In this document: positions 34,394-43,889 of the stretch, piece after piece
How the letters are laid out: the number at the start of each line of letters is the position of its first letter
How positions within the stretch are numbered: the stretch's first letter is position 1
NCBI GenBank assembly: GCA_963780635.1
Contig: CAWACW010000012.1
Location: forward strand, 186,001-250,000
Direction of reading: 5' to 3'
DNA from: DATEPR01 sp963780635
Lineage (GTDB): Bacteria; Actinomycetota; Actinomycetes; Mycobacteriales; Pseudonocardiaceae
DNA length: 64,000 nucleotides
Notes under the pieces: model-generated
Databases searched by the model: none
What the model was told of the DNA's origin: nothing
Seen by the model: the letters and a program-made list of their open reading frames with translations, nothing else
Translations under genes and position numbers: made by a program

Positions 34394-34970
34394 ACGTATG
34401 GATTCGCCGGCCCTCGTGCAGCATCGCCACGTACTTCTCGATCCGGGCGGCGCGCGTCTGTGGCCGCTTCGCCTCGCCGACGCGGTAGAGGATGGCGTAC
34501 CGGTTCTGCGAGTTCAGTGTCTGGAAGAACGCGGCGGCCACGGGGTCGGCGTCCAGCGCGGCCCGCAGGTCGGGCGGTACCTCGGCGGTCTTGGGCGACG
34601 GGTAGGCGGCGTCCCACCTGCCGTCCGCCTTCGCCCGCTCCACCTCGGCCAGCCCGGCCGGCCGCATCGTGCCCGCCTCGATCAGTTCGCCCGCCCGCCC
34701 GCAGTTGACCTTCGACCACCTGCTGCGTGCGGTGCGCGGGGTGAAGCGCTGCACCCAGTGCTCGTCGTCGAGCTTCCCCTTCTGCCCGTCGATCCAGCCG
34801 AAGCACAGTGCGACGTCGAGTGCCGCGCGGTAGTCCACGCTCGGGATGCCGGTCTCCTTGCGCGCGATCTTCAGCCAGACGCCTGCCGACGTGGTGTGCT
34901 CGGCCGCCAGCCACGCCTCGAACTCGGCGGCGGACGCGAAACCGATGATCGGGTCGTCCTTCGCGGCCAC
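34392..34970 (-). CDS. YdeI/OmpD-associated family protein
   Basis: GTG 34970 (MAAKDDPIIGFA) is chosen because GAGGAGG lies five bases upstream. The 192-residue protein has the family segments AAEFEAWLAAEH, GVWLKIARKETG, ALDVALCFGWIDGQ and the C-terminal SRAARIEKY-like part. This family is annotated as bacteriocin-protection or OmpD-associated, but its biochemical role is unclear. It is a single-domain cytosolic protein. Confidence 0.88.
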   Translation of the reverse strand: MAAKDDPIIGFASAAEFEAWLAAEHTTSAGVWLKIARKETGIPSVDYRAALDVALCFGWIDGQKGKLDDEHWVQRFTPRTARSRWSKVNCGRAGELIEAGTMRPAGLAEVERAKADGRWDAAYPSPKTAEVPPDLRAALDADPVAAAFFQTLNSQNRYAILYRVGEAKRPQTRAARIEKYVAMLHEGRRIHT

Positions 34971-35040
34971 GGCCACCTCCTCGTCACAGTCCGGTCGCAC
35001 ACATCCTGGCCGAACCGTCCGACAGTCTCCGCAGGAGAGG

Positions 35041-35712
35041 TCAGGCCGGCGGCCGGAGCGTGCCCAGTACGGCGGCCAGCGCCCCTTCCCGATCAAGTTG
35101 CGGGTCCAGCAGCATGAGCTTGCCGAACGGGTATCGGTCGTACAGCTGGTCCACCACGGCTTCCCAGGCACGCCAGAACTCGACGAGTGCTGCGACACCG
35201 GTCAGGTGCCGCTCCCGCGCCCACGGGGACTCGGTCATCGAGGCCAGGTTCCACGACGACCAGGGTTCGCCGCGTTCGGCGTGGACGCGCTCGATCGCCG
35301 CCGCGATGTCGGTGGGCCGCAGGTAGACCAGCAGTGGGCGGGTCGCGGTCAACTGCTGTTCGATGCGCGCGCACAACTCGATCACCTCGGGCACCGGGGC
35401 GCAGTCGAGGAACGCGGGGAGCACCGAATTCTGCAGGAACGTGGCCTCCAGCACGACCGTGCCGGGCCGTTCGCCGAGCCTGCGCCACCGGTCGGGGTCG
35501 GGTGTGGCGGGCGGCACCCGCGCGACGGGCTCGGGATGCGTCGCGCGCAGGCTGTCGACGGCCAGCGTGCGGATCGGATGGTCGGTGGCGAACTCGGTGA
35601 ACGCACGCGCGTCCTCGCCCTCGGCGCGCAGCGAGTCCGCGATCCGCTCGGCCGTCGTGCTCTTGCCCGCGCCGATCATCCCCTCGACCAGCACCAGCCG
35701 CGTCCTGCCCAT
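35041..35712 (-). CDS. P-loop kinase-like NTPase
   Basis: This 223-residue protein starts at ATG 35712. Walker A is GMIGAGKST near residue 11. A lid-like Arg-rich region and a YLRPTDI strand resemble the nucleoside/nucleotide kinase group (deoxynucleoside or thymidylate kinase-like), and a terminal helix follows. The acceptor is unknown, and it could equally be an antibiotic-modifying kinase. Its start is 23 bases from the divergent HAD gene, so their promoters overlap. Confidence 0.8.
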   Translation of the reverse strand: MGRTRLVLVEGMIGAGKSTTAERIADSLRAEGEDARAFTEFATDHPIRTLAVDSLRATHPEPVARVPPATPDPDRWRRLGERPGTVVLEATFLQNSVLPAFLDCAPVPEVIELCARIEQQLTATRPLLVYLRPTDIAAAIERVHAERGEPWSSWNLASMTESPWARERHLTGVAALVEFWRAWEAVVDQLYDRYPFGKLMLLDPQLDREGALAAVLGTLRPPA

Positions 35713-35734
35713 CGGCGCACACTACGGTGGCGCG

Positions 35735-36340
35735 ATGACCGTCCGCGCCGTCATTTTCGACATCGGCGGTGTGCTGGAGGTCGTGCCGGAGATGGATGCC
35801 TTGCAGCGCTGGGAACGCACGCTCGCCCTGGCGCCGGGCAGCGTCACGACGGGCCTGCGGGACGTCTGGCGGGCGGGCTCGATCGGCACGATGACCGAGC
35901 CCGAGGTGCACGAGGCCGTCCAGGAACGGCTCGGCGTGCCGATGGATCGAGTCGACGCGATGATGGCCGACATGTGGGTGCAGTACCTGGGCGTCGGCAA
36001 CACCGAGCTGATCGAGTACGCCAGGCCGCTGCGCCCGCGCTACCGGACCGGGATCCTGTCCAACAGCTTCGTCGGCGCGCGGGCACGCGAGCAGGCCGCG
36101 TACGGCTTCGAGGACCTGGTGGACGAGATCGTCTACTCGCACGAGATCGGGTTCGGCAAGCCCGACCCACGCACGTACGCGTTGGCCTGCGAGCGGCTGG
36201 CCGTCCACCCCGGCGAAGCCGTGTTCGTGGACGACATCGAGCCGATGGTGGCCGCCGCCCGCGTCGCAGGGCTGCACGCGATCCACCACCGGGACAACAC
36301 GAGCACCATCCGCGCGCTCGGCGCCCTGCTGGCCGCCTAG
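35735..36340 (+). CDS. HAD family hydrolase
   Basis: ATG 35735 (MTVRAVIFDIGGVLE) begins a 201-residue subfamily IA HAD protein. Motif I is FDIGGVL, where the usual second Asp is Gly, as in several haloacid dehalogenase/epoxide hydrolase-like members. Motif II is ILSNSF, the Lys of motif III is in GFGKPDPRTY, and motif IV is VFVDDIE. It should cleave phosphate or halide from a small molecule; loss of the general acid Asp argues against a classical phosphatase. It shares CTAG at its stop with the convergent SDR remnant. Confidence 0.87.
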   Translation: MTVRAVIFDIGGVLEVVPEMDALQRWERTLALAPGSVTTGLRDVWRAGSIGTMTEPEVHEAVQERLGVPMDRVDAMMADMWVQYLGVGNTELIEYARPLRPRYRTGILSNSFVGARAREQAAYGFEDLVDEIVYSHEIGFGKPDPRTYALACERLAVHPGEAVFVDDIEPMVAAARVAGLHAIHHRDNTSTIRALGALLAA

Positions 36341-37130
36341 TAGTGGATCGCGCCCTTCGCACCGCCGCCGACGGCCACGGCGTCACCGTTGATCGAGACG
36401 CTGCGCGGTGACGCCAGAAACGCGATCACGTCACCGATCTCGGCCGCGGTGACCATGCGACCGATGGTGACGTCGGCCGCGAGCGCCTGCTCGGCCGCGC
36501 TCTCGTCGATACCGCGTGCCCGCGCGAACTCGGCGACAGTGGCCGGCGTGCGTTCGGTGCGGGTCAGGCCCGGATGCACCACGGTCACGTTCACGCCCGA
36601 CGGGCCGAGTTCGTCGGCGAGGTTCTTCGTCATCGCCGCGACCGCCACGTTGCGGATGGACCCGACGATGCTGGTCGCCTGGCGGGCCGCCAGCCCGCTC
36701 ACGTTGACGATCCGGCCCCAGCCCTGCTCGACCAGATGCGGTGCGACGGCCCGGCGCAGCGCAGGTAGCCCAGCACCTTGGTCTCGACCTCGGCGCGCAG
36801 GGCGTCGTCGGAGGTCGAGGTCAGGCCGCCGGACGTGTTCGGGCTCGCGGGTTCGGCCGCCGCGTTGACCAGGATGTCGACGCCGCCGAACTCCTCGACC
36901 ACGCGCGCCACCATGGCCCGGACCGAGTCGTCGTCGGAGGTGTCGGCCACAACGGCCAGGACCCGATGGCCGCCCGCCAGGCGCTCCGCGGCCGCGTCGA
37001 GCGCGTCCTGGTAGCGGGCCACGATGGCCACGTCGGCTCCCTCGGCGGCGAGGGCGGCCGCCGCGGCGAAGCCGATGCCGCGGCTGCCGCCGGTGACGAT
37101 CGCGCGCTTACCGGCCAGCTGAAGATCCAC
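36337..37130 (-). pseudogene. Short-chain dehydrogenase, frameshifted
   Basis: The gene starts at GTG 37130 (VDLQLAGKRAIVTGG) with the glycine motif TGGSRGIG and a NAA cofactor segment. After LGYLRCA the frame is lost near 36757. The next frame continues AVAPHLVEQGWGRIVN, then GLAARQATSIVGSIRN, to the stop at 36337. Adding one C to GCCGGGCC restores a protein of about 264 residues. The usual YxxxK is not obvious in the joined product: the site reads SIVGSIRNVA, so it may be an atypical SDR. It is convergent with the HAD gene. Confidence 0.75.
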
Positions 37131-37186
37131 CGTTGGTCCATCCCGTCGTCGACACCATCGATCGAACCATTGTGGCAGGGACGGGA

Positions 37187-38991
37187 TCAAACGTCGGCGG
37201 GCCGCCGGAACTCCAGGCCGTCGAACGCGCCGGACGTGCGCCAGCGGTCGATGTAGGCGAAGTAGGCCATCGAGCCGTACGGGTAGCCGACTCCCAGTGG
37301 CGCGCCGGGTCCGGGGTCGCGGCCCTCGTTGTTGTAGTAGCCGGGCGTGCAGTCCGGCGACTGCATCATCCGGCCGGGCCCGGTCAGCAGCAGGTCCAGC
37401 CACGCCTGCTCGGCGCCCGCGCTGACCTCGACCTCGGCGAATCCCCCGGCCACGGCGTGCGCGAGAGTGACCGCGATCGTCCGCGCCGAGTCGACGAGGT
37501 TGTGCGGCACGTTGGAGATCAGGTTCGCGCCCTGGGTGGGCTGCACGATGAACAGGTTCGGGAAGCCGTGCACGTGGATGCCGTGCAGCGTCCGCATGCC
37601 GTCCGCCCAGTACTCGGACAGGCGCACGCCGTCGCGGCCGGTCATGTCGTAGCCGGTGCGCCGGGTGTACTCGGTGCCGACCTCGAAGCCGGACGCGTAG
37701 ATCGACGCAGTCGACCTCGTACTCCCGCCCGCCCGCGACGACCCCGGTCTCGGTGATCCGCGTCGACGCCCTGGCCGTCGGTGTCGATCAGGTGGGTGCC
37801 GGGGCGTGTTGAAGGCATCGAGGTACTCGTCGTGGAAGCACGGCCGCTTGCACAGCTGCCGGTACCAGGCCTTGAGGTGCTCCGCCGTGTCCGGGTCGCG
37901 CACGACCGAGTCGACGCGCGCCCGGATCTCGGTCATCTTCTCGAAGTCGGAGTCCTCGAAGGCGGCGAGCATCGCGGCGGGTGTGCGGTCGGTGGCGGGC
38001 AGCGTGGCGATCCGGGAGCGGACCCGCCGGGAGATGTCGGTCCAGCCGTCCATCACCAGGTCCTCGCACGGCGTTGCCGCCGGTCTGGTTGGCGGAGAAG
38101 TTCTCCAGCCAGCGCTGCTGCCAGCCGGGCGTGGCGATCCGGGCGAACCAGTCCGGGTCGATCGGCTGGTTGTCGCGCACGTCGACCGAGGACGGCGTGC
38201 GCTGGAAGACGTACAGCTCGCGGCAGGCGCGAGCGAGGTGCGGCACGCACTGCACCGCGGTCGCGCCGGTGCCGATGATCGCGACCCGCTTGTCGGCGAG
38301 CCTGGTCATCGGCGCGCCGGTCGGGTCGCCGCCGGTGTAGTCGTAGTCCCAGCGGCTGGTGTGGAACGAGTGGCCGCCGAACGACTCGATACCCGGAATG
38401 CCGGGCAGCTTGGGCACGTGCAGCGGGCCGGTGCCCATCGCGACGAACTGGGCGGTGAACTCGTCGCCCCGGTTGGTGCGCACGATCCACCGCGACCGCG
38501 CCGCGTCCCAGTCCAGACCGGTCACCTCGGTGTGGAACAGCGCGTCGTCGTAGAGGCCGAACTGCTTGCCGATGCGTTGGCAGTGCTCGAGGATCTCCGG
38601 CCCGTGCACGTACTTCTCGGTCGGCATGTGCCCGGTTTCCTCGAGCAGCGGCAGGTACACCATCGACGCGGTGTCGCACTGCGCGCCGGGATAGCGGTTC
38701 CAGTACCAGGTGCCGCCGAAGTCGCCGCCCTTCTCCACGATCCGCACGTCGATGCCCGGCTTCGCGCAGGCGGGCGCCGGTGACGAGCCCGGCGAAGCCG
38801 CCGCCGATGAACGCGACGGTCCGATGGTCGGTCGTCGGCTCGCGCTCGACGCGGGGCGTGTACGGGTCGTCGAGGTAGTGCGCGAACTGGCCGGTGAGCC
38901 GCAGGTACTGGTCGTTGCCGTCCGGCCGCAGCCGCTTGTCCCGCTCCGCCAGATACTTCCGCCGGATTGCCTGCTTGTCGACGACGACCAT
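37187..38991 (-). pseudogene. Baeyer-Villiger-type flavin monooxygenase, multiply frameshifted
   Basis: Reading from ATG 38991 (after GGAGG), the pieces join into a protein of about 600 residues, typical of actinobacterial Baeyer-Villiger monooxygenases. They include the FAD site GGGFAG, FGGTWYWNRYPGAQCD, the fingerprint FGGHSFHTSRWDY and the NADPH site GTGATAVQ. Breaks lie near 38756, 38069, 37801, 37761 and 37704; the last three are single-base gains that together restore frame. An intact gene would oxidise a ketone to an ester with NADPH and O2. A perfect palindrome (39032-39051) lies between it and the divergent TetR gene. The five lesions favour a dead gene, although clustered read errors are not excluded. 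Confidence 0.8.
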
Positions 38992-39031
38992 CGATCCTCC
39001 GAACCGGATTCGGCCTCAGCTCGGTGTCAGC

Positions 39032-39051
39032 ATGTCACTCACCAGTGACAT
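39032..39051 (+). promoter_or_regulatory. Perfect TetR-type operator palindrome
   Basis: ATGTCACT-CACC-AGTGACAT is a perfect inverted repeat with 8-bp arms, 30 bases before the TetR GTG and 40 before the monooxygenase ATG. It is well placed for a TetR dimer controlling both divergent genes. Confidence 0.7.
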
Positions 39052-39080
39052 CGGGCAAGACCCGCAGGTACGATCGCCGC

Positions 39081-39698
39081 GTGCCACCGGATGCCGTCAT
39101 CGCACCGACGCTCGCCGACGAGCAACGCGACGTCGCGCGAGCCCGCATCCTGCGCGCCGCGGGCACGGTGCTCGCCCAGCGGGGCCTGGCGGCGACAGTG
39201 GACGACGTGGCCGAGGCGGCCGGGGTCAACCGGCGCACGGTGTTCCGGCACTTCGCCACCCGCGACGGCCTGTTCGCGTCCGCGATCCGTGAGGGCGTCC
39301 GCCGCTACGCCGTGCACCTGCCGCCCGCGCCCGAGGACGACGACCTGCGCGACTGGCTGCTCGACCTGCTGCTGGTCACCCACCGGCTCAACGCCCGCAA
39401 CGGCCGCATCTACTGGGAGCTCGCGGTGCCCGCCGACGACCTGTCCGGTGAACTCGCGGCGGCCGCGGCCGAACGCCGGGACAGCAGGCAGCGCTTCGCG
39501 GTCGGTGTCACGGTCCGGATCTGGCAGGCCCGCGGCGGCGCGGGCGAGCCACCGGAGTGGCTGGTCGACGCCGTCGCGGTGCACCTGTCCGGCTTCACCA
39601 CACAGTCCCTGGCCGGTGACTTCGACCGCTCACCGGACGAGGTCGCCAGGGTGTCCGCGCGGGTGCTGGAGGCGGCGTTGGCCGCCGCGCTGGGCTGA
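39081..39698 (+). CDS. TetR family transcriptional regulator
   Basis: GTG 39081 (MPPDAVIAPTLADEQ) starts a 205-residue protein; the longer frame crosses the operator and the divergent start. The DNA-binding part is ATVDDVAEAAGVNRRTVFRH, followed by FATRDGLFASAIREG and a helical ligand domain. It is divergent from the monooxygenase remnant and probably repressed it through the palindrome at 39032-39051. It is convergent with the nitroreductase gene. Confidence 0.9.
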   Translation: MPPDAVIAPTLADEQRDVARARILRAAGTVLAQRGLAATVDDVAEAAGVNRRTVFRHFATRDGLFASAIREGVRRYAVHLPPAPEDDDLRDWLLDLLLVTHRLNARNGRIYWELAVPADDLSGELAAAAAERRDSRQRFAVGVTVRIWQARGGAGEPPEWLVDAVAVHLSGFTTQSLAGDFDRSPDEVARVSARVLEAALAAALG

Positions 39699-39699
39699 G

Positions 39700-40359
39700 T
39701 CAGCCGCGGTCGCGGTGGGTGCCCCAGCTGCCCCAGTGCGCGACCTGGTCGACGGGCAGCCGGTGTGGCTGCGACCAGCGGCCGCGAGCCGGGTAGCCCA
39801 GCGGAAGCAGTGCCATGGTGAGCGCGTCGTCGGGCAGGCCGAGCAGTTCACGCACGTCGGCCTCGTGGCCGGCGTACAGCGTGGTGAGCGTGGTGCCGAT
39901 GCCGTGCGCGCGGGCGGCGAGGATCAGCTGCTGGACCGCGCCGTAGATGGACGAGCCGAGCCGGGGGTTGGTGCCCGTGGCCGCGTCCCGGAGCACCGGG
40001 AAGATCCACACCGGCGCTTCCTCGAGATGCTCGGCGAGGTGTTCGGCGGCCAGGAAGGTCCGGTGGCTCATGCCGCCGTCCCGCTCGTCGGGCGCGTTGA
40101 GGATCGCCTCACGCCTGCCGCCGTACGCGCGCGTCCAGCCCTCCCGGTACCACTCGGCGATCTGGTGCTTGACCTGCGGATCGGTGACCACGACCCAGCC
40201 CCACCCCTGCTGGTTGCCGCCGGAGGGACCGCGCACGGCCGCGTCCAGGATCGCCCAGATGACGTCGTCCGGGATCGGCTCGGTCGACAGGTACCGGCGG
40301 GACGGCGTCGAATGCAGGGCTTCGAGTATCCCGAGCGATTCTGTCTCCGGTACGGCCAC
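39700..40359 (-). CDS. Nitroreductase family protein
   Basis: GTG 40359 follows AAGGAG by seven bases, giving a 219-residue protein; upstream parts of the frame have no support. The flavin-binding start is visible as STPSRRYLSTEPIPDD and RGPSGGNQQGWGWV. The second half has SSIYGAVQQLILAARAHGIGT and GLPDDALTMALLPLGYPA. It is an FMN-dependent NAD(P)H oxidoreductase, probably dimeric and cytosolic, acting on nitro compounds, quinones or enones. Confidence 0.9.
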   Translation of the reverse strand: MAVPETESLGILEALHSTPSRRYLSTEPIPDDVIWAILDAAVRGPSGGNQQGWGWVVVTDPQVKHQIAEWYREGWTRAYGGRREAILNAPDERDGGMSHRTFLAAEHLAEHLEEAPVWIFPVLRDAATGTNPRLGSSIYGAVQQLILAARAHGIGTTLTTLYAGHEADVRELLGLPDDALTMALLPLGYPARGRWSQPHRLPVDQVAHWGSWGTHRDRG

Positions 40360-40433
40360 GGCTGGCTCCTTCACTGCGCTGGACTGCCTACCGCCAGACC
40401 TTCGCACACCGTGCCGGAACGCGATCAGCCTGG

Positions 40434-42332
40434 TCAGACCCGGCTGCCTGCCGTGGCGACGTCGTAGAGGCGCTGCCAGTTGGCCTTGCTGGTCAACTCC
40501 GGCAAGGCCTCCCGGTACGCCGTTGACACGCCCTGGCCCTCGCGGTAGAGCCGGGTCAGCAGTTTCCTGCCCTCGGTGAACAGTTCGCGCAGGCGGTCGG
40601 TGTCCAGCTTGCGGACGCGCACGCCTTCCTGCGAGGCGTCGGTGACCACGACCGTCGCGTAGTGAGAGACGTGCCACCAGTAGGCACTGCTCGCCGGAAT
40701 CGACGCCACGCCCCGCACCTCGCCGCGCCACTGCTTGTAGAGCCGGGCGAGCAGCGTCGGGCGGCGCAGCAGCGGCGGTTTCCCGCTGGGCACCAGGGGT
40801 GCCGCGCCGAAGTCGACACCGGGCACGTTGGCCGCCGGGTGCAGCACGGTCTCGGGGTACTCGGCCCGCAGCTTGCGGATGTCCGCGGCCGCCTGCACGC
40901 CCCCGTCGCGCAACATGTCCGGTCCCACCAGGAAGTCCTCGACGGCCTTGAGCATGGTGGCCGCCAAGCCGTACTGCATGGAAGCGAGGTAGCGCAGCAG
41001 CTGCTGCAGCAGGCTGATCGTGATGTCACGCGGGTCGAAACCGCCGTGCAGCGCCGCGGTGATCAGCGAGTTGCGGATGTTGAAGTACCGGTGCCAGTCG
41101 TCCCAGTCCTTCCAGTCGAAGTCGACGTGCCACACGCCGGCACCGGGCAGCGTCACGGTCGGGTAGCCCAGACCGTTCGCGCGGAAGCCGTACTCGATGT
41201 CGTCCCACTGGAAGAACGCGGGCAGCGGGTAGCCGACGTTGCGCACGACCTCGCCGGGCACCAGGCAGGCCCACCAGCCGTTGTAGCCCGCGTCGACCCG
41301 CACCTCCTGCTGGAACGTGGGCAGCCGGGGCTTCGACGAGGCCGGCCCAGGCCGGCCGATCGGCTCGGTGGTGTCCTCGATCATGTCGGCGTCGACCAGC
41401 GCGCGATCCACGGCTTCGCCTGCGGCCAGTTTGCCCAGGTCGGCGGTCTCGGCGCCGACGTGCAGCCGGTCGGGGTGCAGCAGCCGCAGCATCTGGCCGC
41501 CGACGATCACCGGTGCACGGGTGTGCTGCTCGAAGGCGCTCAGCCGGATCACCACGTCCGGTTCGAGCCAGATGTCGTCGTCCAGGAACAGCGCGTTGAC
41601 GTGCTCGCCGTGGTGCTCGGTGGCTTCCAGCAGGCCACGGCTGTAGCCGCCACTGCCACCCAGGTTGGGCTGGCGCACGTAGCGCAGCTTGCCGCCCAGC
41701 GACTCGACGACGGCGGAGAACGCCGGACTGGACTCGACCGTGTCGCTGCCCTGGTCGACCAGGTAGACGGCGGAGAGCAGGTCCAGCGCCTCGGGGTCGC
41801 GGGACAGGTTCGTCAGGGTGTCGATGCAGTAGCCGACCCGGTTGTAGGTGGGCATCACGACGGCCGTCGGCCTGCGGTACGCGGGCTGCGGGACGGTCCA
41901 GCGGGCGTGGCGGACGGTCAGCGGGCCGTGGGTGGCATTGCAGTCCAGCCACAGGGCGCCGCCGTCCACGAAACGGTCCAGCGGCGCTGTCAGTACGACG
42001 TCGCGGGGCTCGTCGATGTCCAGCGTGACGGCCTTGACCACGCGCGGCCGGCCGTCCTGATCGGAGGCCACGAGCCGTAGTTCGCCTGCCCCGCAGCAGC
42101 CCGCGTGGAATTCGACCTCGCCCACCTCGGTCCAGCGTTGCCAGTAGCTGGCCGGGAACCGGCCGAAGTAGGTGTTCGTGGAGATCGAGGTGCCCGGCTC
42201 GACGGTGATCGCGTCGCGATCCCGGCTACCGCAGCCGCTGCGGCCGCGAACATAGAGCAGGTCGGGAGCCTCGGCGACGGGGGCCGCGAACAGCATGCGT
42301 TGTGCCACCAGACGCTCAGCGCGGTCGACCAT
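40434..42332 (-). CDS. glfT2: GlfT2-like galactofuranosyltransferase
   Basis: This 632-residue protein starts at ATG 42332. A beta-rich N-terminal domain (to about residue 155) precedes a GT-A fold domain beginning with TAVVMPTYNR. The metal-binding FLDDDIW is near residue 250, the acceptor-site QWDDIEYGFRANGLG near 374 and GVWHVDFDWKD near 399. The C-terminus is helical (YNIRNSL-like FNIRNSLI). The order and spacing match GlfT2, which polymerises alternating beta-1,5 and beta-1,6 galactofuranose on the arabinogalactan precursor at the inner membrane face. Neither UDP-galactopyranose mutase nor GlfT1 lies in the window. This supports a wall-galactan-bearing actinomycete. Confidence 0.85.
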   Translation of the reverse strand: MVDRAERLVAQRMLFAAPVAEAPDLLYVRGRSGCGSRDRDAITVEPGTSISTNTYFGRFPASYWQRWTEVGEVEFHAGCCGAGELRLVASDQDGRPRVVKAVTLDIDEPRDVVLTAPLDRFVDGGALWLDCNATHGPLTVRHARWTVPQPAYRRPTAVVMPTYNRVGYCIDTLTNLSRDPEALDLLSAVYLVDQGSDTVESSPAFSAVVESLGGKLRYVRQPNLGGSGGYSRGLLEATEHHGEHVNALFLDDDIWLEPDVVIRLSAFEQHTRAPVIVGGQMLRLLHPDRLHVGAETADLGKLAAGEAVDRALVDADMIEDTTEPIGRPGPASSKPRLPTFQQEVRVDAGYNGWWACLVPGEVVRNVGYPLPAFFQWDDIEYGFRANGLGYPTVTLPGAGVWHVDFDWKDWDDWHRYFNIRNSLITAALHGGFDPRDITISLLQQLLRYLASMQYGLAATMLKAVEDFLVGPDMLRDGGVQAAADIRKLRAEYPETVLHPAANVPGVDFGAAPLVPSGKPPLLRRPTLLARLYKQWRGEVRGVASIPASSAYWWHVSHYATVVVTDASQEGVRVRKLDTDRLRELFTEGRKLLTRLYREGQGVSTAYREALPELTSKANWQRLYDVATAGSRV

Positions 42333-42462
42333 CCGAACCTCCTGTCGGCACCCGGTGCGGACCCGGCATCCCCCAAACGACGCAGGTCACGGCGCCGCGC
42401 CGCCACTGGCTCAGTGTGCCAGGAGGAACCGCAATCGGCCTGTTGACCAGGGCCGGCCCAGG

Positions 42463-43338
42463 TCAGCCGCGCCGGCAGCGGGACTCGAAGAAGCAGTACC
42501 CGCCGTAGGCCGCCAGGCCGAGGGCGACGAGGACGAGCAGGACGACACCGAAGGGTTGCGCGGCCAGCGTGCGCAGGGCGGAGTCCAGACCGCCCGCCTT
42601 GTTAGGGTCGAAAGTGATGGCTGCGACCAGGACGAGGATGCCGACGATCGTGTAGGCAACGCCCTTGGCGATGAACCCGGCGACCCCGAGCGCCTCGGTC
42701 AGCCGGGCGGCACCGCGTGGCACGCGGCTCAGGTCCAGATCCTGCAGAAACTTGCGCTTGAAGCCGCGGTAGGCGATGACGCAGGCGCCCACGATGATGC
42801 CGACGGCCACGGCACCGACCAGCAGCCGGCCGCCGGTCACCGACATCAGCCGAGCGGTGACGGTGCGGGACTCGCTGTTGCTGGACTTGCCAGGGTCGGA
42901 CAGCAGCAGCCGGAACGTGGAGATCGCGATCACCAGCACGGCGGCACCCCTGGCCCCGGCGCCGATCCGCTTGCGAGTACGGCGGCCCACCTTGTCGACC
43001 CATTCGAAACCGGCACCGGCCGACAGCAACTGCCAGCTGCCGAACGCCACCAACCCGATCGCGATCACCCACAGGATCACTTCGCCGAACGGCTGGGCCG
43101 CGATCGCCGCGACGGCACCCTTCTGGTCGACCGAATGCCCACCGGACCCACCGAACGCGAGCCGGATGGCCAGCACGGCGACGACGATGTGCACGACGCC
43201 GTAACAGACGTCCCCGAACCGGCCCAGGAACTGCAGTGGCTTGCTGTGCTCGGCGTCGTTCGCCTTGCCCTGGGCTTGACTCGCCTTCTGCTCGGCTTCG
43301 TTCGCCCGGCCGCGTGCGCCGTTGGCGGCTTCGCTCAT
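42463..43338 (-). CDS. DUF1206 membrane protein
   Basis: ATG 43338 overlaps the stop of the PH-domain gene (ATGA). The 291-residue protein has a charged, alanine-rich start and three repeated pairs of helices, each a DUF1206-like unit (FGDVCYGVVHIVVAVLAIR, RLLVGAVAVGIIVGACVIA and VAGFIAKGVAYTIVGILVLV). The function is unknown. Coupling to a PH-domain membrane protein suggests joint action. Confidence 0.88.
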   Translation of the reverse strand: MSEAANGARGRANEAEQKASQAQGKANDAEHSKPLQFLGRFGDVCYGVVHIVVAVLAIRLAFGGSGGHSVDQKGAVAAIAAQPFGEVILWVIAIGLVAFGSWQLLSAGAGFEWVDKVGRRTRKRIGAGARGAAVLVIAISTFRLLLSDPGKSSNSESRTVTARLMSVTGGRLLVGAVAVGIIVGACVIAYRGFKRKFLQDLDLSRVPRGAARLTEALGVAGFIAKGVAYTIVGILVLVAAITFDPNKAGGLDSALRTLAAQPFGVVLLVLVALGLAAYGGYCFFESRCRRG

Positions 43339-43889
43339 CGCGGCACCACGGTCCTGCCGCGTGCGAGGCGCTGTGCGCGGATCATCGAGAACCGCTGCTC
43401 CTGCGCCTGCTTGTCGCCGAAGACCAGCTCGGAGATCGCGTCGTAGATCAGCTCCGGCTCGGGCAGATGGTCGATCCGGTTGAACGCCTGGAACTGCCCC
43501 GCCGACTCGACGACCACTGTCCCGTACCCGAACATCCGGCCCGCCGCGCTGCGCTCGTAGGTCAGGTCGGTCACCTTGGTCAACGGCATCATCGCGATGC
43601 GGTTGGTGAACACACCGGTCGCCAGGACGAAGCGCTTGTCGGTGACGACGAGCAGCTCGTCCCACCATTCGTAGAGCTTGTAGCCGAAGCGCAGGATGAC
43701 CAGGAGGCCGCCGTACCAGAGCACGTTCTGGAACAGCCACATGCCGGTAGGCAGCAGGTAGGACACCATGATCGCGACGGCCAGCAGGGCCACACTCTCG
43801 AAGGTGTCCCACGCGAGGACCGACCAGTGTCGACGGACACGAACGACCCGTCGCTCGGAGGGTAGGAGATACTCGTCTGGATCATGCAT
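43335..43889 (-). CDS. PH domain-containing membrane protein (bPH/DUF304-like)
   Basis: ATG 43889 (MHDPDEYLLPSERRV) begins a 184-residue protein; the upstream part of the frame is not supported. Two adjacent helices (ESVALLAVAIMVSYLLPTG and NVLWYGGLLVILRFGYKL) precede a bacterial PH domain. That domain has strands VVTDKRFVLATG and MMPLTKVTDLTYERS and a YGTVVVESAG segment. Such proteins are common in actinobacteria and are of unknown function. It is translationally coupled to the DUF1206 gene. Confidence 0.88.
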   Translation of the reverse strand: MHDPDEYLLPSERRVVRVRRHWSVLAWDTFESVALLAVAIMVSYLLPTGMWLFQNVLWYGGLLVILRFGYKLYEWWDELLVVTDKRFVLATGVFTNRIAMMPLTKVTDLTYERSAAGRMFGYGTVVVESAGQFQAFNRIDHLPEPELIYDAISELVFGDKQAQEQRFSMIRAQRLARGRTVVPR

